Shown here piece after piece: positions 35,518-43,834 of a DNA stretch of 64,000 nt; position 1 is the stretch's first letter, and every line of letters begins with the position of its first letter. The DNA comes from Armatimonadota bacterium (lineage in GTDB: Bacteria; Sysuimicrobiota; Sysuimicrobiia; Sysuimicrobiales; Humicultoraceae). The stretch lies in NCBI GenBank assembly GCA_031459855.1, contig JAVKHP010000001.1:1889842-1953841 (forward strand). The letters are read 5' to 3'. A program made the translations under genes and the position numbers. Under the pieces are notes generated by a model. It was not told where the DNA came from. It saw only the letters and a program-made list of their open reading frames with translations, and made no database searches.

Positions 35518-36513
35518 TCAGAGCAGCGCCCGCAGCACCCACGTGATCGCGGCGGCCACCAGCGCGCACACGGGGAACGTGAGGATCCAGGCCGTGACGA
35601 TCTCCAGCCCCACCCCCCAGCGCACGGCCGACAGACGCCGGATCGCCCCGACGCCCATGATGGCGGTGTTGATGGTGTGCGTGGTGCTCAACGGAATGCC
35701 CAACCGGCTGGCCACTTCGATGGCGGTGGCCGCGGCGGTCTCGGCGGCAAACCCCTGGTAGGGCTCCAGCTTCGTCAAGCGCATGCCCATCGTGTGCACG
35801 ATCCGCCAGCCGCCTAAGGCCGTGCCCACCCCCATGGTCAGGGCACAGAGGACGATCACCCACAGGGGGATGTGGAACTCCGGCAACACCCCGCCGAGCA
35901 CCAGGGTCAGGGTGAAGACGCCCATGAACTTCTGCCCGTCGTTGCTGCCGTGGCTGAAGGCCATGAACGCCGCCGACAGCACCTGCAACCTCCCGAACAG
36001 CCGGCGCACCGTCCCCAGGGGCGTGCGATGGCACAGCCACCCGATGGCCAGCATCAGCAGGAAGCCACCAGCGAACCCCAACACGGTGGAGAAGCCCAGA
36101 CCGATCAGGACTTTCCGCCAGCCCTCCCACAACAGCGCCTGTGGCCCGGCCGTGGCCAGGCCGGCGCCTGCCAGCGAGGCGACCAGCGCGTGGCTCTCGC
36201 TGGTAGGGAGCCCGTGCAGCCACGCCAGCGTGCTCCAGACGACGATGGCGACCATGGCGGCTGCGATGGTGACCGGATCGATCACCTGCGCCCGCACGAT
36301 GCCCGTGCCGATGGTGGCGGCCACGGCCGTGCCCGACATCACGCCGAGCACGTTGAGGACGGTGGCGAGGACGATGGCCGCCGACGGCGTCAGCACCCGT
36401 GTGGACACCACGGTGGCGATGGCGTTGGGCGCGTCGGTCCAGCCGTTCACGAACTCGGCGGCCAGGACCAGCGCCAGGACGGGAAGCAGCCCCAGAGGGA
36501 GGACGACCGGCAT
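35518..36513 (-). CDS. pit: Low-affinity inorganic phosphate transporter (PiT family)
   Basis: Membrane symporter of phosphate with H+ or Na+, 331 residues and about ten helices. Both PiT signatures are visible: EFVNGWTDAPNAIATVVSTR in the N-terminal half and FSHGSNDGQKFMGV in the C-terminal half, with STTHTINTAIMGVGAIRR. It lies 72 bp downstream of a DUF47 gene, its usual regulatory partner. Confidence 0.94.
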   Translation of the reverse strand: MPVVLPLGLLPVLALVLAAEFVNGWTDAPNAIATVVSTRVLTPSAAIVLATVLNVLGVMSGTAVAATIGTGIVRAQVIDPVTIAAAMVAIVVWSTLAWLHGLPTSESHALVASLAGAGLATAGPQALLWEGWRKVLIGLGFSTVLGFAGGFLLMLAIGWLCHRTPLGTVRRLFGRLQVLSAAFMAFSHGSNDGQKFMGVFTLTLVLGGVLPEFHIPLWVIVLCALTMGVGTALGGWRIVHTMGMRLTKLEPYQGFAAETAAATAIEVASRLGIPLSTTHTINTAIMGVGAIRRLSAVRWGVGLEIVTAWILTFPVCALVAAAITWVLRALL

Positions 36514-36585
36514 CAGCGGATGGCGCTGGGGCGGTCGGGCGGATCGACCACGCCGTGGGGCAATGGCCCGAGGCGACGGCGCATC

Positions 36586-37203
36586 CTACAGGTGCTTGGC
36601 CTGCATGCCCTCGAGCACGTGCGCCACGTGCTCGGCCTGATCGGTGGCTTCCTCCAGCGTCTCGTACAGTTCTTTCCACTTGATGATCTCGATGGGGTCG
36701 CCGCCGCTGGCGAACAGCTTGGCGATGGCCTCCCGCTGGACGTGGTCGGCCAGGTTCTCCAGCCGGTTGATCTCGCGCAGCGTGGCGGTCACCCGCTCCA
36801 GCCTGCGCAGGTCGCGGATCGCCTCGACGATCGCCTGACAGGCGCTGGCGATGATGTGGCCCAGCTCACGCGCCTCGGGCGTCGAGCGGTCGATGCGGTA
36901 GGTGGCCATCCGGGCCGACGAGGCCTCGATCCAGTCCAGCACGTCGTCCAGCTGCTTGGCCAGGGCGAAGATGTCCTCGCGGTCCAGGGGCACCACGAAG
37001 GTCCGGTTGAGCCGGTCGATGATGGCATGGGTGAGCTCGTCGCCGCGGTCCTCCAGGGCCTTGATCGCGGTCGCCCGGGCTTCCACGTCCCGGTAGTCGT
37101 CGAGCAACTCCTGCAGCGTGCGCGCGGCCTTCAACACGTTGTCTGCCGCCTGGTTGAAGAGGTCGAAGAAGATCTCCTCCCGCGGGAGCAGGCGCAGTAC
37201 CAT
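36586..37203 (-). CDS. DUF47/PhoU-like phosphate transport regulator
   Basis: A 205-residue helical protein of the DUF47 family (Pit accessory/TIGR00153-like): FFDLFNQAADNVLKAARTL, KALEDRGDELTHAIIDRLNR, FVVPLDREDIFALAKQLDDV and ENLADHVQREAIAKLF. Such proteins are encoded directly upstream of pit and are thought to control its activity; PhoU-like helices may bind metal clusters. AGGAGGG precedes the ATG. Confidence 0.92.
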   Translation of the reverse strand: MVLRLLPREEIFFDLFNQAADNVLKAARTLQELLDDYRDVEARATAIKALEDRGDELTHAIIDRLNRTFVVPLDREDIFALAKQLDDVLDWIEASSARMATYRIDRSTPEARELGHIIASACQAIVEAIRDLRRLERVTATLREINRLENLADHVQREAIAKLFASGGDPIEIIKWKELYETLEEATDQAEHVAHVLEGMQAKHL

Positions 37204-37256
37204 GTCCGAACCCTCCTCTGTCTCGTCGACCGGCGAGCGCCAACCCCAGGCGCCGG

Positions 37257-38588
37257 CTACGAGGGCATTCCCCCACCGCGGGCGGGTCCCTGCTCGTGGT
37301 CCGGTGGCTGCTCGTGGTCCGGTCCCTGCTCAGGGCGGGGCGCCCGCTCACGGCCGGGTCCCTGCTCCTGGCCGGAGCGGCCGCGCCCCAGCATGGCCCG
37401 CACGCGGTCCAGCAGGAGCCAGGCCGCCTCGAACTTGGGCAGCGTGGGCAGCTCTTCGACGGTGCCATCGCGGCCAACGAGCACCAGGCGATTGGTGTCG
37501 GCGCCGAACCCGCTGCCGCGCTCCGCGACGTCGTTGGCGGCGATCAGGTCGAGGCCCTTGCGGAGGAGCTTGGCGCGGGCGGCGGCCACCACGTCGGTGG
37601 TCTCGGCCGCGAAGCCGACCCTGACCAGCGCTGGCGCGGCTGCGCCGACCTCGGTGAGGATGTCGGGGGTCTGGACCAGGTCGACGGTCCAGGTCGGCGC
37701 GCCCTTCTTCACCTTGTGCGGCGCCGGCGCCGCGGGACGGTAGTCGGCCACCGCAGCGGCCATCACCAGGGCGTCCGCCTCCCGGCACGCTGCCAGCACG
37801 GCCTCCCGCATCTCCAGGGCGGTCTCCACCCGCTGCACCTCCACACCCGGGGGGTCGGGCAGCGCTGTCGGCGCGGTGATCAGGATCGTGCGCGCGCCGC
37901 GGTCCCTGGCCGCTTCGGCCACCGCGTAGCCCATCTTGCCCGACGACCGGTTGGTCAGCACGCGCACGGGATCCAGCGGCTCCCGGGTGCCGCCTGCCGT
38001 CACCACGATCGTCACGCCCCGCAGATCGCCGGTGGCCGCGCCCAGGGCCGCGCGCACGTGGCCCACCACCTCGGCCACGTCGACCATGCGGCCACGGCCC
38101 ACCAGCCCGGAGGCCAGCCGGCCCTCCGTCGGGCCGACGATGCGGGCGCCCCGCGCGCGCAGGCGCGCCACGTGCTCCTGCACCGCGGGGTGCTCGAACA
38201 TCTGCGCGTCCATGGCCGGCACCAGCACGAGCGGCGCGCGCGAGGCCAGCACCGTGGCCGCCAGCGCGTCGTCGGCCAGGCCGAGCGCCAGCCGGGCCAG
38301 CGTGTGCGCCGTGGCCGGGCAGACGACGATGACGTCGGCCCGCGCCGCGAGGGCCACGTGGTCCATGGCGATCTCGGCCCGGGGGTCGAAGAGGTCCGTG
38401 GTGACCGGGCGGTGGGTGAGGGCCTGGAAGGTCAGCGGCGTGACGAACCGGGCGGCCTCCGGGGTGAGCACCACGTCCACCACCGCCCCGTGCTGCACGA
38501 GCTTGCTGGCCAGGTCCGCGGCCTTGAAGGCCGCAATGCTGCCCGTGACCCCCAGGACCACGCGCGCGCCGTGGAGCACCGTGGGCAT
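37257..38588 (-). CDS. coaBC: Bifunctional phosphopantothenoylcysteine decarboxylase / phosphopantothenate-cysteine ligase
   Basis: Coenzyme A synthesis. CoaC part (about 1-180): GVTGSIAAFKAADLASKL, PAMDAQMFEHPA with the conserved substrate-binding PAMxxxM, and the flavin-binding segment. CoaB part (about 185-400): TAGGTREPLDPVRVLTNRSSGKMGYA and VGFAAET. The last 40 residues are a repetitive Gln/Pro/Glu/His tail (DHEQPPDHEQGP), encoded by 18-bp imperfect repeats and not seen in usual CoaBC. Downstream of coaX, 37 bp apart. Confidence 0.94.
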   Translation of the reverse strand: MPTVLHGARVVLGVTGSIAAFKAADLASKLVQHGAVVDVVLTPEAARFVTPLTFQALTHRPVTTDLFDPRAEIAMDHVALAARADVIVVCPATAHTLARLALGLADDALAATVLASRAPLVLVPAMDAQMFEHPAVQEHVARLRARGARIVGPTEGRLASGLVGRGRMVDVAEVVGHVRAALGAATGDLRGVTIVVTAGGTREPLDPVRVLTNRSSGKMGYAVAEAARDRGARTILITAPTALPDPPGVEVQRVETALEMREAVLAACREADALVMAAAVADYRPAAPAPHKVKKGAPTWTVDLVQTPDILTEVGAAAPALVRVGFAAETTDVVAAARAKLLRKGLDLIAANDVAERGSGFGADTNRLVLVGRDGTVEELPTLPKFEAAWLLLDRVRAMLGRGRSGQEQGPGRERAPRPEQGPDHEQPPDHEQGPARGGGMPS

Positions 38589-38625
38589 GCCATCACCTCC
38601 CTACGCCGTGCACCGCACAAGCCTC

Positions 38626-39387
38626 TCATCCAGTCCCGGAGAGCAGCCGCAGACCGTGCAGGATCAGATCCTCGTCCACGGACGCGAACACCGCCGTCTC
38701 CGCGGCGATCAGGCGCGCCAGCCCGCCCGTCGCGACCGCAGGGGCGCCCTCGCCCATCTCGCGGCGGAAGCGCGCGATCATCCCCTCGACCATCCCCACG
38801 TGCCCCAGCACCACCCCTGACTGGATCGCGCCGATCGTCGTGCGGCCGATAGCTGCTGCGGGACGGCGCAGCTCGATGCGCCGCAGCTGGGAGGTACCCG
38901 TGAACAGCGCCTCGGCGGCGAGCTGGAGGCCGGGGTGGATGGCCCCGCCGAGGTACTCGCCGGCGGCAGAGACGGCGTCGAACACCGTGGCCGTCCCGAA
39001 CTCCACGACGATCACCGGGCCGCCCAGGCGCCGGTAGGCCGCGGCCGAGGCCACCAGCCGGTCGGCCCCGACGTCGGCGGGCGGCTCGTAGAGCACCCGG
39101 AGGCCCGTCTCGAGGTTCTCGCCCACGACCAGCGGGCTCGTGCCGAACACGTCGCGGGCGACCTCGCGGAACACCGCGGTCAGCGGGGGCACGACGCTGC
39201 ACAGCGCCACACGCTCGACCTGCGTCGGGGCGATCCCGCGCATGGCCAGCAGCGCCACCACCAGGGCCGCGTACTCGTCGGGTGTCCGTCGCGGGTCGGT
39301 TGCGATGCGCCAGGTGGCCAGCAGGTCCGGGCCCTGGAACGCGCCCAGCTTGACGTTGGTGTTGCCGATGTCCACCGCCAGCAGCAT
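38626..39387 (-). CDS. coaX: Type III pantothenate kinase
   Basis: First step of CoA synthesis; CoaX-type ASKHA kinase not feedback-inhibited by CoA. 253 residues: LLAVDIGNTNVKLGAFQG (phosphate 1), VGADRLVASAAAYRR, IVVEFGTATVFDAVSAAGEYLGGAIHPGL and TGGLARLI. The ATG at 39387 has GGAGGCGG upstream. It forms an operon with coaBC. Confidence 0.95.
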   Translation of the reverse strand: MLLAVDIGNTNVKLGAFQGPDLLATWRIATDPRRTPDEYAALVVALLAMRGIAPTQVERVALCSVVPPLTAVFREVARDVFGTSPLVVGENLETGLRVLYEPPADVGADRLVASAAAYRRLGGPVIVVEFGTATVFDAVSAAGEYLGGAIHPGLQLAAEALFTGTSQLRRIELRRPAAAIGRTTIGAIQSGVVLGHVGMVEGMIARFRREMGEGAPAVATGGLARLIAAETAVFASVDEDLILHGLRLLSGTG

Positions 39388-39598
39388 CGTCCGCCTCCGC
39401 GTCGATCCGCCCCTCACGGCCGGGACCTGGGCGCCCCGGCGACGGCCACGGGTCGGCTGTCGACCACGCGGCACTCCGGCTCCGCGTTGGCGGGCGCCGC
39501 GGCAACCACGGGTCGACCCCCTTCCACTCGATGCTAGGCGCTCCAGGTGCCCCTGTCACCTCTGCGGGGGCGCAGGGCGGCAGACGGCTGCCGGCCTG

Positions 39599-39607
39599 TG
39601 GTATCCT
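39599..39607 (+). promoter_or_regulatory. Extended -10 promoter (TGGTATCCT) of the arsC-like gene
   Basis: TATCCT (39602-39607) with TGG just upstream. The expected transcript start coincides with ATG 39614, so the message is probably leaderless. The rpmE promoter has the similar TGGTATACT. Confidence 0.5.
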
Positions 39608-39613
39608 GAGGCC

Positions 39614-40015
39614 ATGCCACGCGTGCTGTTCGTCTGACACCACAACACCGCCCGCTCGCCGATGGCGGCCGCGCTCTTCAACGCGGTGGCCCCGGCGGGC
39701 TGGGAGGCGGGCTCCGCGGGCACGGAGCCCGGCGAGCGTGTGCGTCCCGAGGCGGTCGTGGCCATGCGCGAGGTCGGCCTGGACATCAGCGGGCACCGTC
39801 CCACCGCGCTGGCGGCGGCCCTGGGGCCCGAGGTGGCGCTGATCGTGGGCCTGTGCGCGGAGGAGGCCTGTCCGACGGTGCCCGGGGTCCCCAGCGAGCA
39901 CTGGCCGCTGCCCAACCCCGCCGGCGGAGGGCTGGACCGCTACCGCGCGGTGCGCGACGACCTCACCAGCCGGGTGCGCGCGCTGGCCAGCCGGCTGGCG
40001 ACGGAGGGACCCTGA
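39614..40015 (+). CDS. arsC: Thioredoxin-type arsenate reductase / LMW-PTP-fold protein with in-frame UGA at the catalytic Cys (probable selenoprotein)
   Basis: Read through one TGA (39635-39637), the frame encodes a complete 133-residue ArsC of the pI258/YwlE fold: MPRVLFV-U-HHNTARSPMA. The UGA stands exactly at the nucleophilic Cys of the C-x5-R-S phosphate loop (U8, R14, S15). Downstream are SAGTEPGERVRPEAV, LDISGHRPT and the redox Cys pair C81-x4-C86 (VGLCAEEACPTVP) before EHWPLPNPAG, as in thioredoxin-coupled arsenate reductases; the Asp before PAG is Asn here. A candidate SECIS hairpin follows the UGA. A nonsense mutation of Cys (TGC/TGT) is the alternative. ppa starts right after its stop. 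Confidence 0.75.
39646..39688 (+). promoter_or_regulatory. Candidate bacterial SECIS element
   Basis: Downstream of the UGA, CGCC (39657-39660) pairs with GGCG (39664-39667) around the loop GAT, whose G is 23 nt after the UGA, within the bacterial range. The stem extends by U-G and CG pairs with C-C mismatches. An outer CACCGC/GCGGTG helix (39646-39651 with 39683-39688) can close it. Bacterial SECIS elements have little sequence conservation, so this is only suggestive. Confidence 0.4.
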
Positions 40016-40501
40016 GTGGCCGGAGCCACGGTGTGGGCGTGCGTGGAGATCGCGCGCGGCAGCCGCAACAAGTACGAGTGGGACCCCGCCACGGGCCGCC
40101 TGCGCCTGGACCGCGTCCTGTACTCGCCGCTGCACTACCCCGCCGACTACGGCTTCATTCTGGACACCGTGGCCGAGGACGGCGACCACCTGGACGTCCT
40201 GATCTTCACCTACGAGCCGACGTTCCCGGGCTGCCTCGTCGAAGTGCGCCCCATCGGGGTGCTCAACATGCGCGACGAGAAGGGCATAGACCAGAAGATC
40301 CTGGCAGTCCCCGTCGGCGATCCACGCTTTGCCGGCGTGGAGGACCTGGGCGGCGTGCCGCCCCACTTCCTGAAAGAGGTCGAGCACTTCTTCACGGTCT
40401 ACAAGACCCTGGAAGAGAAGGCCGTGGAGATCTACGGGTGGGAGCCGGCGGCCGCGGCGTGGCGGCTGGTGGAGGAGGGGCGGGCGCGGTTCGGGCGATA
40501 G
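40016..40501 (+). CDS. ppa: Inorganic pyrophosphatase (family I)
   Basis: Mg-dependent hydrolysis of PPi, 161 residues from GTG adjacent to the arsC stop. Active-site phrases: RNKYEWDPATGRLRLDRVL, YPADYGFILDT, the metal-binding DGDHLDVL and DEKGIDQKILAVP, with HFFTVYKTLEEKAVEI near the end. The length is typical of bacterial homohexamers. Confidence 0.95.
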   Translation: MAGATVWACVEIARGSRNKYEWDPATGRLRLDRVLYSPLHYPADYGFILDTVAEDGDHLDVLIFTYEPTFPGCLVEVRPIGVLNMRDEKGIDQKILAVPVGDPRFAGVEDLGGVPPHFLKEVEHFFTVYKTLEEKAVEIYGWEPAAAAWRLVEEGRARFGR

Positions 40502-40577
40502 GGGTGCGACAGGCGGGGCTGAAGACCGCCGCAGAGGACGTCCCGGCGTGCTGGCCACGGCGCCGAGCGGCGAAAGC

Positions 40578-40682
40578 GCAACGCCAGGCGGGGCCACCAC
40601 AACGCCGGGCGGCGCGGCCAAGACACCGGGCGGGGCGACCGCAACGCCGGGCGGCGCGGACGCAACGCCGCCCGGCGTGCGC
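40578..40682. repeat. Five tandem 21-bp GC-rich repeats
   Basis: Units of 21 bp begin at 40578, 40599, 40620, 40641 and 40662, each containing ACGCCRGGCGG or a close variant. They fill the gap between the convergent ppa and pseudopilin genes. A plus-strand frame reads them as TPGGATA-like heptads, but that frame continues antisense to a real gene, so they are taken as non-coding. Confidence 0.65.
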
Positions 40683-40703
40683 GCCGGAGCCCCATCTCAG
40701 CGC

Positions 40704-42119
40704 CTACTGGTCCTTCCACGCCCGGAGCCGCCGGAAGTTGCCGTAGACCTGGTCGCCGATCACCGACCGGGGATCCCAGGTGAAGGTGGTGCCCTGATCG
40801 AAGTCCACCGCTTTCGCGAGGATCGCGCCGTTGGTGATCTGCGCCTGGTCGAGATGGAAGCCGCCGTTGGGCACGATGAACGTGCCGGCGATCAGGCCCG
40901 ACTGGTTGAAGTCTACCGCGGTCCCGCTCGTGGAGACCACCTTGACCGTGAACCGGTGTCCTTCCACGGGCTCCTCAGCCGTCAACACCTGCGACTTCGT
41001 GCCAAGCACAGAGCGCTGGACCGTTCGCAGAGCGGTGCCGGAAGGCTCCAGGAGCCGGAGCTCGACCTTGCCCTGGCCTCGAATCTCCACCCGCGCGCAC
41101 TTGCCCACCTGGAGCGTCCTCATCTGGAACGTCACGGTCGCGTTGGGATCGCTGCCGGCGTCCAGCACCAGCGTGGCGCGCTGCGCCGGATCCGACGGGC
41201 ACGAGGAAGGGTTGCCCGGTGTGTCCTCCAGCGTCACCGCGCCGTAGTTCATGGCCGGGTTGGCGATGACCGTGCTCCCGCGGGGCACGGACAGCGGCGT
41301 GGCGCCGGGTTCGCCCCAACTTGGGAGCGCGACCGTGGGGCACACCGACCCGGCCGGCTGATTCGGTTTCGCGTGGCCCTCCACCTGGTTGGGGCACCCG
41401 CCGCCGTTGCACGTAATGGCGCCAACGGCCGTAGCGTCGCTGGTGAACTCGTTCACGGGAGTCGGGTTGGGGGTGCCACATCTGCCCCCGAGCCCGGGCC
41501 CGTCCGGGGCGGAGTCACAGATCGCCGCGCGATTGCTGGTGCTGGGACCGCTGAGCGTGATGGTACCGTTGCTGCCCACCGCGCCGTAGATCGTCACCTG
41601 CTGGTCGAGCGTCAGGCCATCGTACGCGCAGACGGCGTAGGTCCGCGTCACCGACGTCGTGCCCTCGACGACCACCGTGACCACGCGCCGGGGCTCCGGG
41701 ACCGTCAGGGTGCCGGTGGAGATGATCCGACGGTAGGCCGGTTCGACCGCGGCGCATGCGTTGGCACCCGGACGGCTCCCGTCCAGGCAGCGGACCTCCA
41801 CGGTGGCGGTGCCGATCGTGATGTTGCCGTCAGTAATGGGGACCGTCTCGCCCTCGTACCGGTCGGCCCCTTCGGTCTGCAGCCGCGCGATGGCGTAGTG
41901 CACGCCTGCTTCGGCCACGTTGAACACCTGGACGGCCTGCTGCTGGCGGATGCCAGCGGCCAGGTCGCTGCGGACGACGGCCATGACGCCCACGGTGACC
42001 ATCAGGATCAGCAGCAGGAACACCACCACCGAGAGGAGGGCCGCGCCGGGGGCGCCGCCGCGCATCGCGCGGCGGCGCCCCGCCACAATCGCCCCACGGA
42101 CCACACGCACCTGCGTCAT
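40704..42119 (-). CDS. PilX-like large pilus-assembly protein (quartet 3)
   Basis: 471 residues: a basic leader, then GAALLSVVVFLLLILMVTVGVMAVVRS and a helix QQQAVQVFNVAEAGVHYAIARL, the arrangement of PilX/GspK-like minor pilus proteins. The large C-terminal extracellular part is Cys-containing and beta-rich, unlike known PilX. It starts with ATGA overlap with the PilW-like gene and ends the riboswitch-controlled quartet 3. It differs from the other two PilX-like proteins of the locus in size and C-terminal sequence. Confidence 0.7.
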   Translation of the reverse strand: MTQVRVVRGAIVAGRRRAMRGGAPGAALLSVVVFLLLILMVTVGVMAVVRSDLAAGIRQQQAVQVFNVAEAGVHYAIARLQTEGADRYEGETVPITDGNITIGTATVEVRCLDGSRPGANACAAVEPAYRRIISTGTLTVPEPRRVVTVVVEGTTSVTRTYAVCAYDGLTLDQQVTIYGAVGSNGTITLSGPSTSNRAAICDSAPDGPGLGGRCGTPNPTPVNEFTSDATAVGAITCNGGGCPNQVEGHAKPNQPAGSVCPTVALPSWGEPGATPLSVPRGSTVIANPAMNYGAVTLEDTPGNPSSCPSDPAQRATLVLDAGSDPNATVTFQMRTLQVGKCARVEIRGQGKVELRLLEPSGTALRTVQRSVLGTKSQVLTAEEPVEGHRFTVKVVSTSGTAVDFNQSGLIAGTFIVPNGGFHLDQAQITNGAILAKAVDFDQGTTFTWDPRSVIGDQVYGNFRRLRAWKDQ

Positions 42120-42853
42120 GGGTTCGACTCCGTGTCCGATGGTGGCAACCACTCCGTGCCCGATGGTGGCAACCACCCGCTGCGGTCCGGGCGCGGGTTG
42201 CGCAGCATCACCTGCCGGGTGAATCGCTGGATCTGCGCGCCCGAGCGCCCCTGCTCGGCCCGCACCGTCAGGCTGATCTGCACCATGCGGATGCTCCGGA
42301 TCGCCTCCTCGTCCGCGGTGGGCACGGCGATCTCTCCGCCGCTGGGGCCGAAGTACCGGAAGAGCAGGCTCGTCACGACGACGGCGGGATTCGACACGTC
42401 CGCCGTCGTGGGTGCCCAGGCGGCGCACGCGCTGCGATCCTCGACGATGCGCCCGCCGTCGAGGCGGTAGCCCAGCACGATCACCTCGTCGCCCGCCGTG
42501 GTGTTGGTGTTGAAGATCTCGCCGGCCACGTAGAGCTGCGTCGCCGTCGGCCGCAGGGCCGGGTCCTTGGCCACCACCATGTCGTCGCAGCGGTCGGGCT
42601 GGGCGGCGGGATCGATGTACAGTCCCGCGTTGCGCAGCCGCTCGGACATCATCTCCAGCGCCTGGCGCGCGGTTTCGGTGTCCGACGATCGGCTGGCCAC
42701 GATCATCTTGCTGCGGACCGCCGCACCCACCAGGGTGGCAATCGTGCCGATCACGACGGTCATGATGACCATGGCCACCACGACCTCGACCAGCGAGATT
42801 CCCGCCTGTGCGCGGCACCTCGGTTGCGTCGGGTTCATCCTCGTGCTCCTCAT
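42116..42853 (-). CDS. PilW-like type IV pseudopilin (quartet 3)
   Basis: 245 residues with a type III prepilin signal: AG before ISLVEVVVAMVIMTVVIGTI, with the conserved Glu at +5. After the helix comes ARQALEMMSERLRNAGLYIDP, the PilW-type signature, and a beta-rich C-terminal part. Overlaps both neighbours by ATGA. It would be a minor pilin of the initiation complex at the pilus tip. Confidence 0.78.
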   Translation of the reverse strand: MRSTRMNPTQPRCRAQAGISLVEVVVAMVIMTVVIGTIATLVGAAVRSKMIVASRSSDTETARQALEMMSERLRNAGLYIDPAAQPDRCDDMVVAKDPALRPTATQLYVAGEIFNTNTTAGDEVIVLGYRLDGGRIVEDRSACAAWAPTTADVSNPAVVVTSLLFRYFGPSGGEIAVPTADEEAIRSIRMVQISLTVRAEQGRSGAQIQRFTRQVMLRNPRPDRSGWLPPSGTEWLPPSDTESNP

Positions 42854-43305
42854 GGGTAGTCGAAGCTCGCCACGTACGTGACGAGGATCGTGTAGGGTGG
42901 CGAGGTGGGTGTCTGGTAGAGGCGCACCGTCATGGACTTCAGGGGGATGCCGCGGGTCGCGGTCAGGTCCTCGACGACGACCTCGGCCCGGTCGAACCCG
43001 TCGGGGATCCGTGGCTCCTGCAGGTCGCCGTTGGTCAGGTAGCCGTCGGTGGGCACGGTGCGGGTGCCGGGTACCAAGCCGTACCCCATGGTCCGCAGGA
43101 AGTCGAGCTCGGCCTGGACCCAGGCGGCGGCCTGCGCGCGGTCGAAGCCCCGGCGGGTCTGGGTCATGGTGAACAGCAAGCCGCCCAGCGCGGTCGTGGC
43201 CACCAGGGACAGCACCGCCATGGCCACGACGACCTCGATGAGCGTGAACCCGCCCGGTCGCCGCTCGTACCGGCCGGGCCGTCGCGCGCGCCAGCGCTCA
43301 CTCAT
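42850..43305 (-). CDS. PilV-like type IV pseudopilin (quartet 3)
   Basis: 151 residues. Prepilin peptidase site RRPGG|FTLIEVVVAMAVLSLVATTA, Glu at +5. The segment AWVQAELDFLRTMGYG is shared in character with the two other PilV-like proteins here (VQAEMEYLQ, AQAEMEYLRG). It overlaps the PilW-like gene by ATGA and the FimT-like gene by 8 bp. Confidence 0.78.
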   Translation of the reverse strand: MSERWRARRPGRYERRPGGFTLIEVVVAMAVLSLVATTALGGLLFTMTQTRRGFDRAQAAAWVQAELDFLRTMGYGLVPGTRTVPTDGYLTNGDLQEPRIPDGFDRAEVVVEDLTATRGIPLKSMTVRLYQTPTSPPYTILVTYVASFDYP

Positions 43306-43825
43306 TGACGGTCACCCGGCCCGTGCTGGCCTGGATCCTGATCGTGTAGGTCTTGCCCGCCCGTGCACTCGTCAGCGTCACCGTGGCGGCGCCGTCGGGC
43401 ACGCCCCGTCGGTCGAACCTCACCGCCTGCAGCGTCGAGCCGAAGCTGATGTGGGCCGGCAGGTCCTGGGTTCGCAGGGTGCCGGCGCGGACGGCAACCA
43501 CGGTCAACGTCTGGTTTTGGAAGGAGACCGTCACGGTGGTGCGCCGTGTCATCGCCTGCTGCTGGGCAGCAGTCAGCTCAGCAGCCACCGCCTTGGCCCA
43601 CCCGTCCAGCTCCTCGCGGGCCATGGCCCGGCTGATGCCGCCCACGCTAAGTGACAGCACCAGCAGGCCGATCGCCGCGACGATCATCAGTTCCAGGACA
43701 GTGTAGCCTGGCTCGCCGGACCTGCCGGGGAGCCAACTCCGGCCTGACCACTGTTGGATGCCGTGCGGGAAGGACGTACTCGCCCCCGCGCCTGGCTGCG
43801 CGGGGTCACAGGAGGTACCACGCAC
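43298..43825 (-). CDS. FimT/GspH-like type IV pseudopilin (quartet 3)
   Basis: 175 residues. Prepilin site PG|YTVLELMIVAAIGLLVLSLS, followed by ELTAAQQQAMTRRTTVTVSF and ending TIRIQASTGRVTVNE, typical of GspH/FimT pseudopilins. The long leader (about 39 residues) follows from GTG 43825, the only start with a ribosome-binding site (GAGGGG, 6 nt away). It is first gene after a c-di-GMP-I riboswitch. Confidence 0.78.
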   Translation of the reverse strand: MRGTSCDPAQPGAGASTSFPHGIQQWSGRSWLPGRSGEPGYTVLELMIVAAIGLLVLSLSVGGISRAMAREELDGWAKAVAAELTAAQQQAMTRRTTVTVSFQNQTLTVVAVRAGTLRTQDLPAHISFGSTLQAVRFDRRGVPDGAATVTLTSARAGKTYTIRIQASTGRVTVNE

Positions 43826-43834
43826 TGTTTTCCC

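Noticed and set aside
39635-39637. UGA reassigned to Trp or another residue genome-wide
   Set aside because: Many genes in the window end in TGA at the expected place (ctaD, murQ, rplY-region genes), and the window encodes a normal RF1. UGA is therefore a stop in general.
39662-40015. ArsC-like ORF beginning at ATG 39662
   Set aside because: This start omits the whole first beta strand and catalytic loop. The in-frame sequence upstream of the UGA restores the conserved N-terminus, so 39614 is preferred.
40578-40682. CRISPR array
   Set aside because: Units are contiguous 21-bp repeats without unique spacers, and no cas genes are present.
40548-42470. 640-codon plus-strand ORF
   Set aside because: It is antisense to a clear PilX-like protein and is a by-product of high GC content. 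The same holds for the long minus-strand frames over ctaD and glyA.
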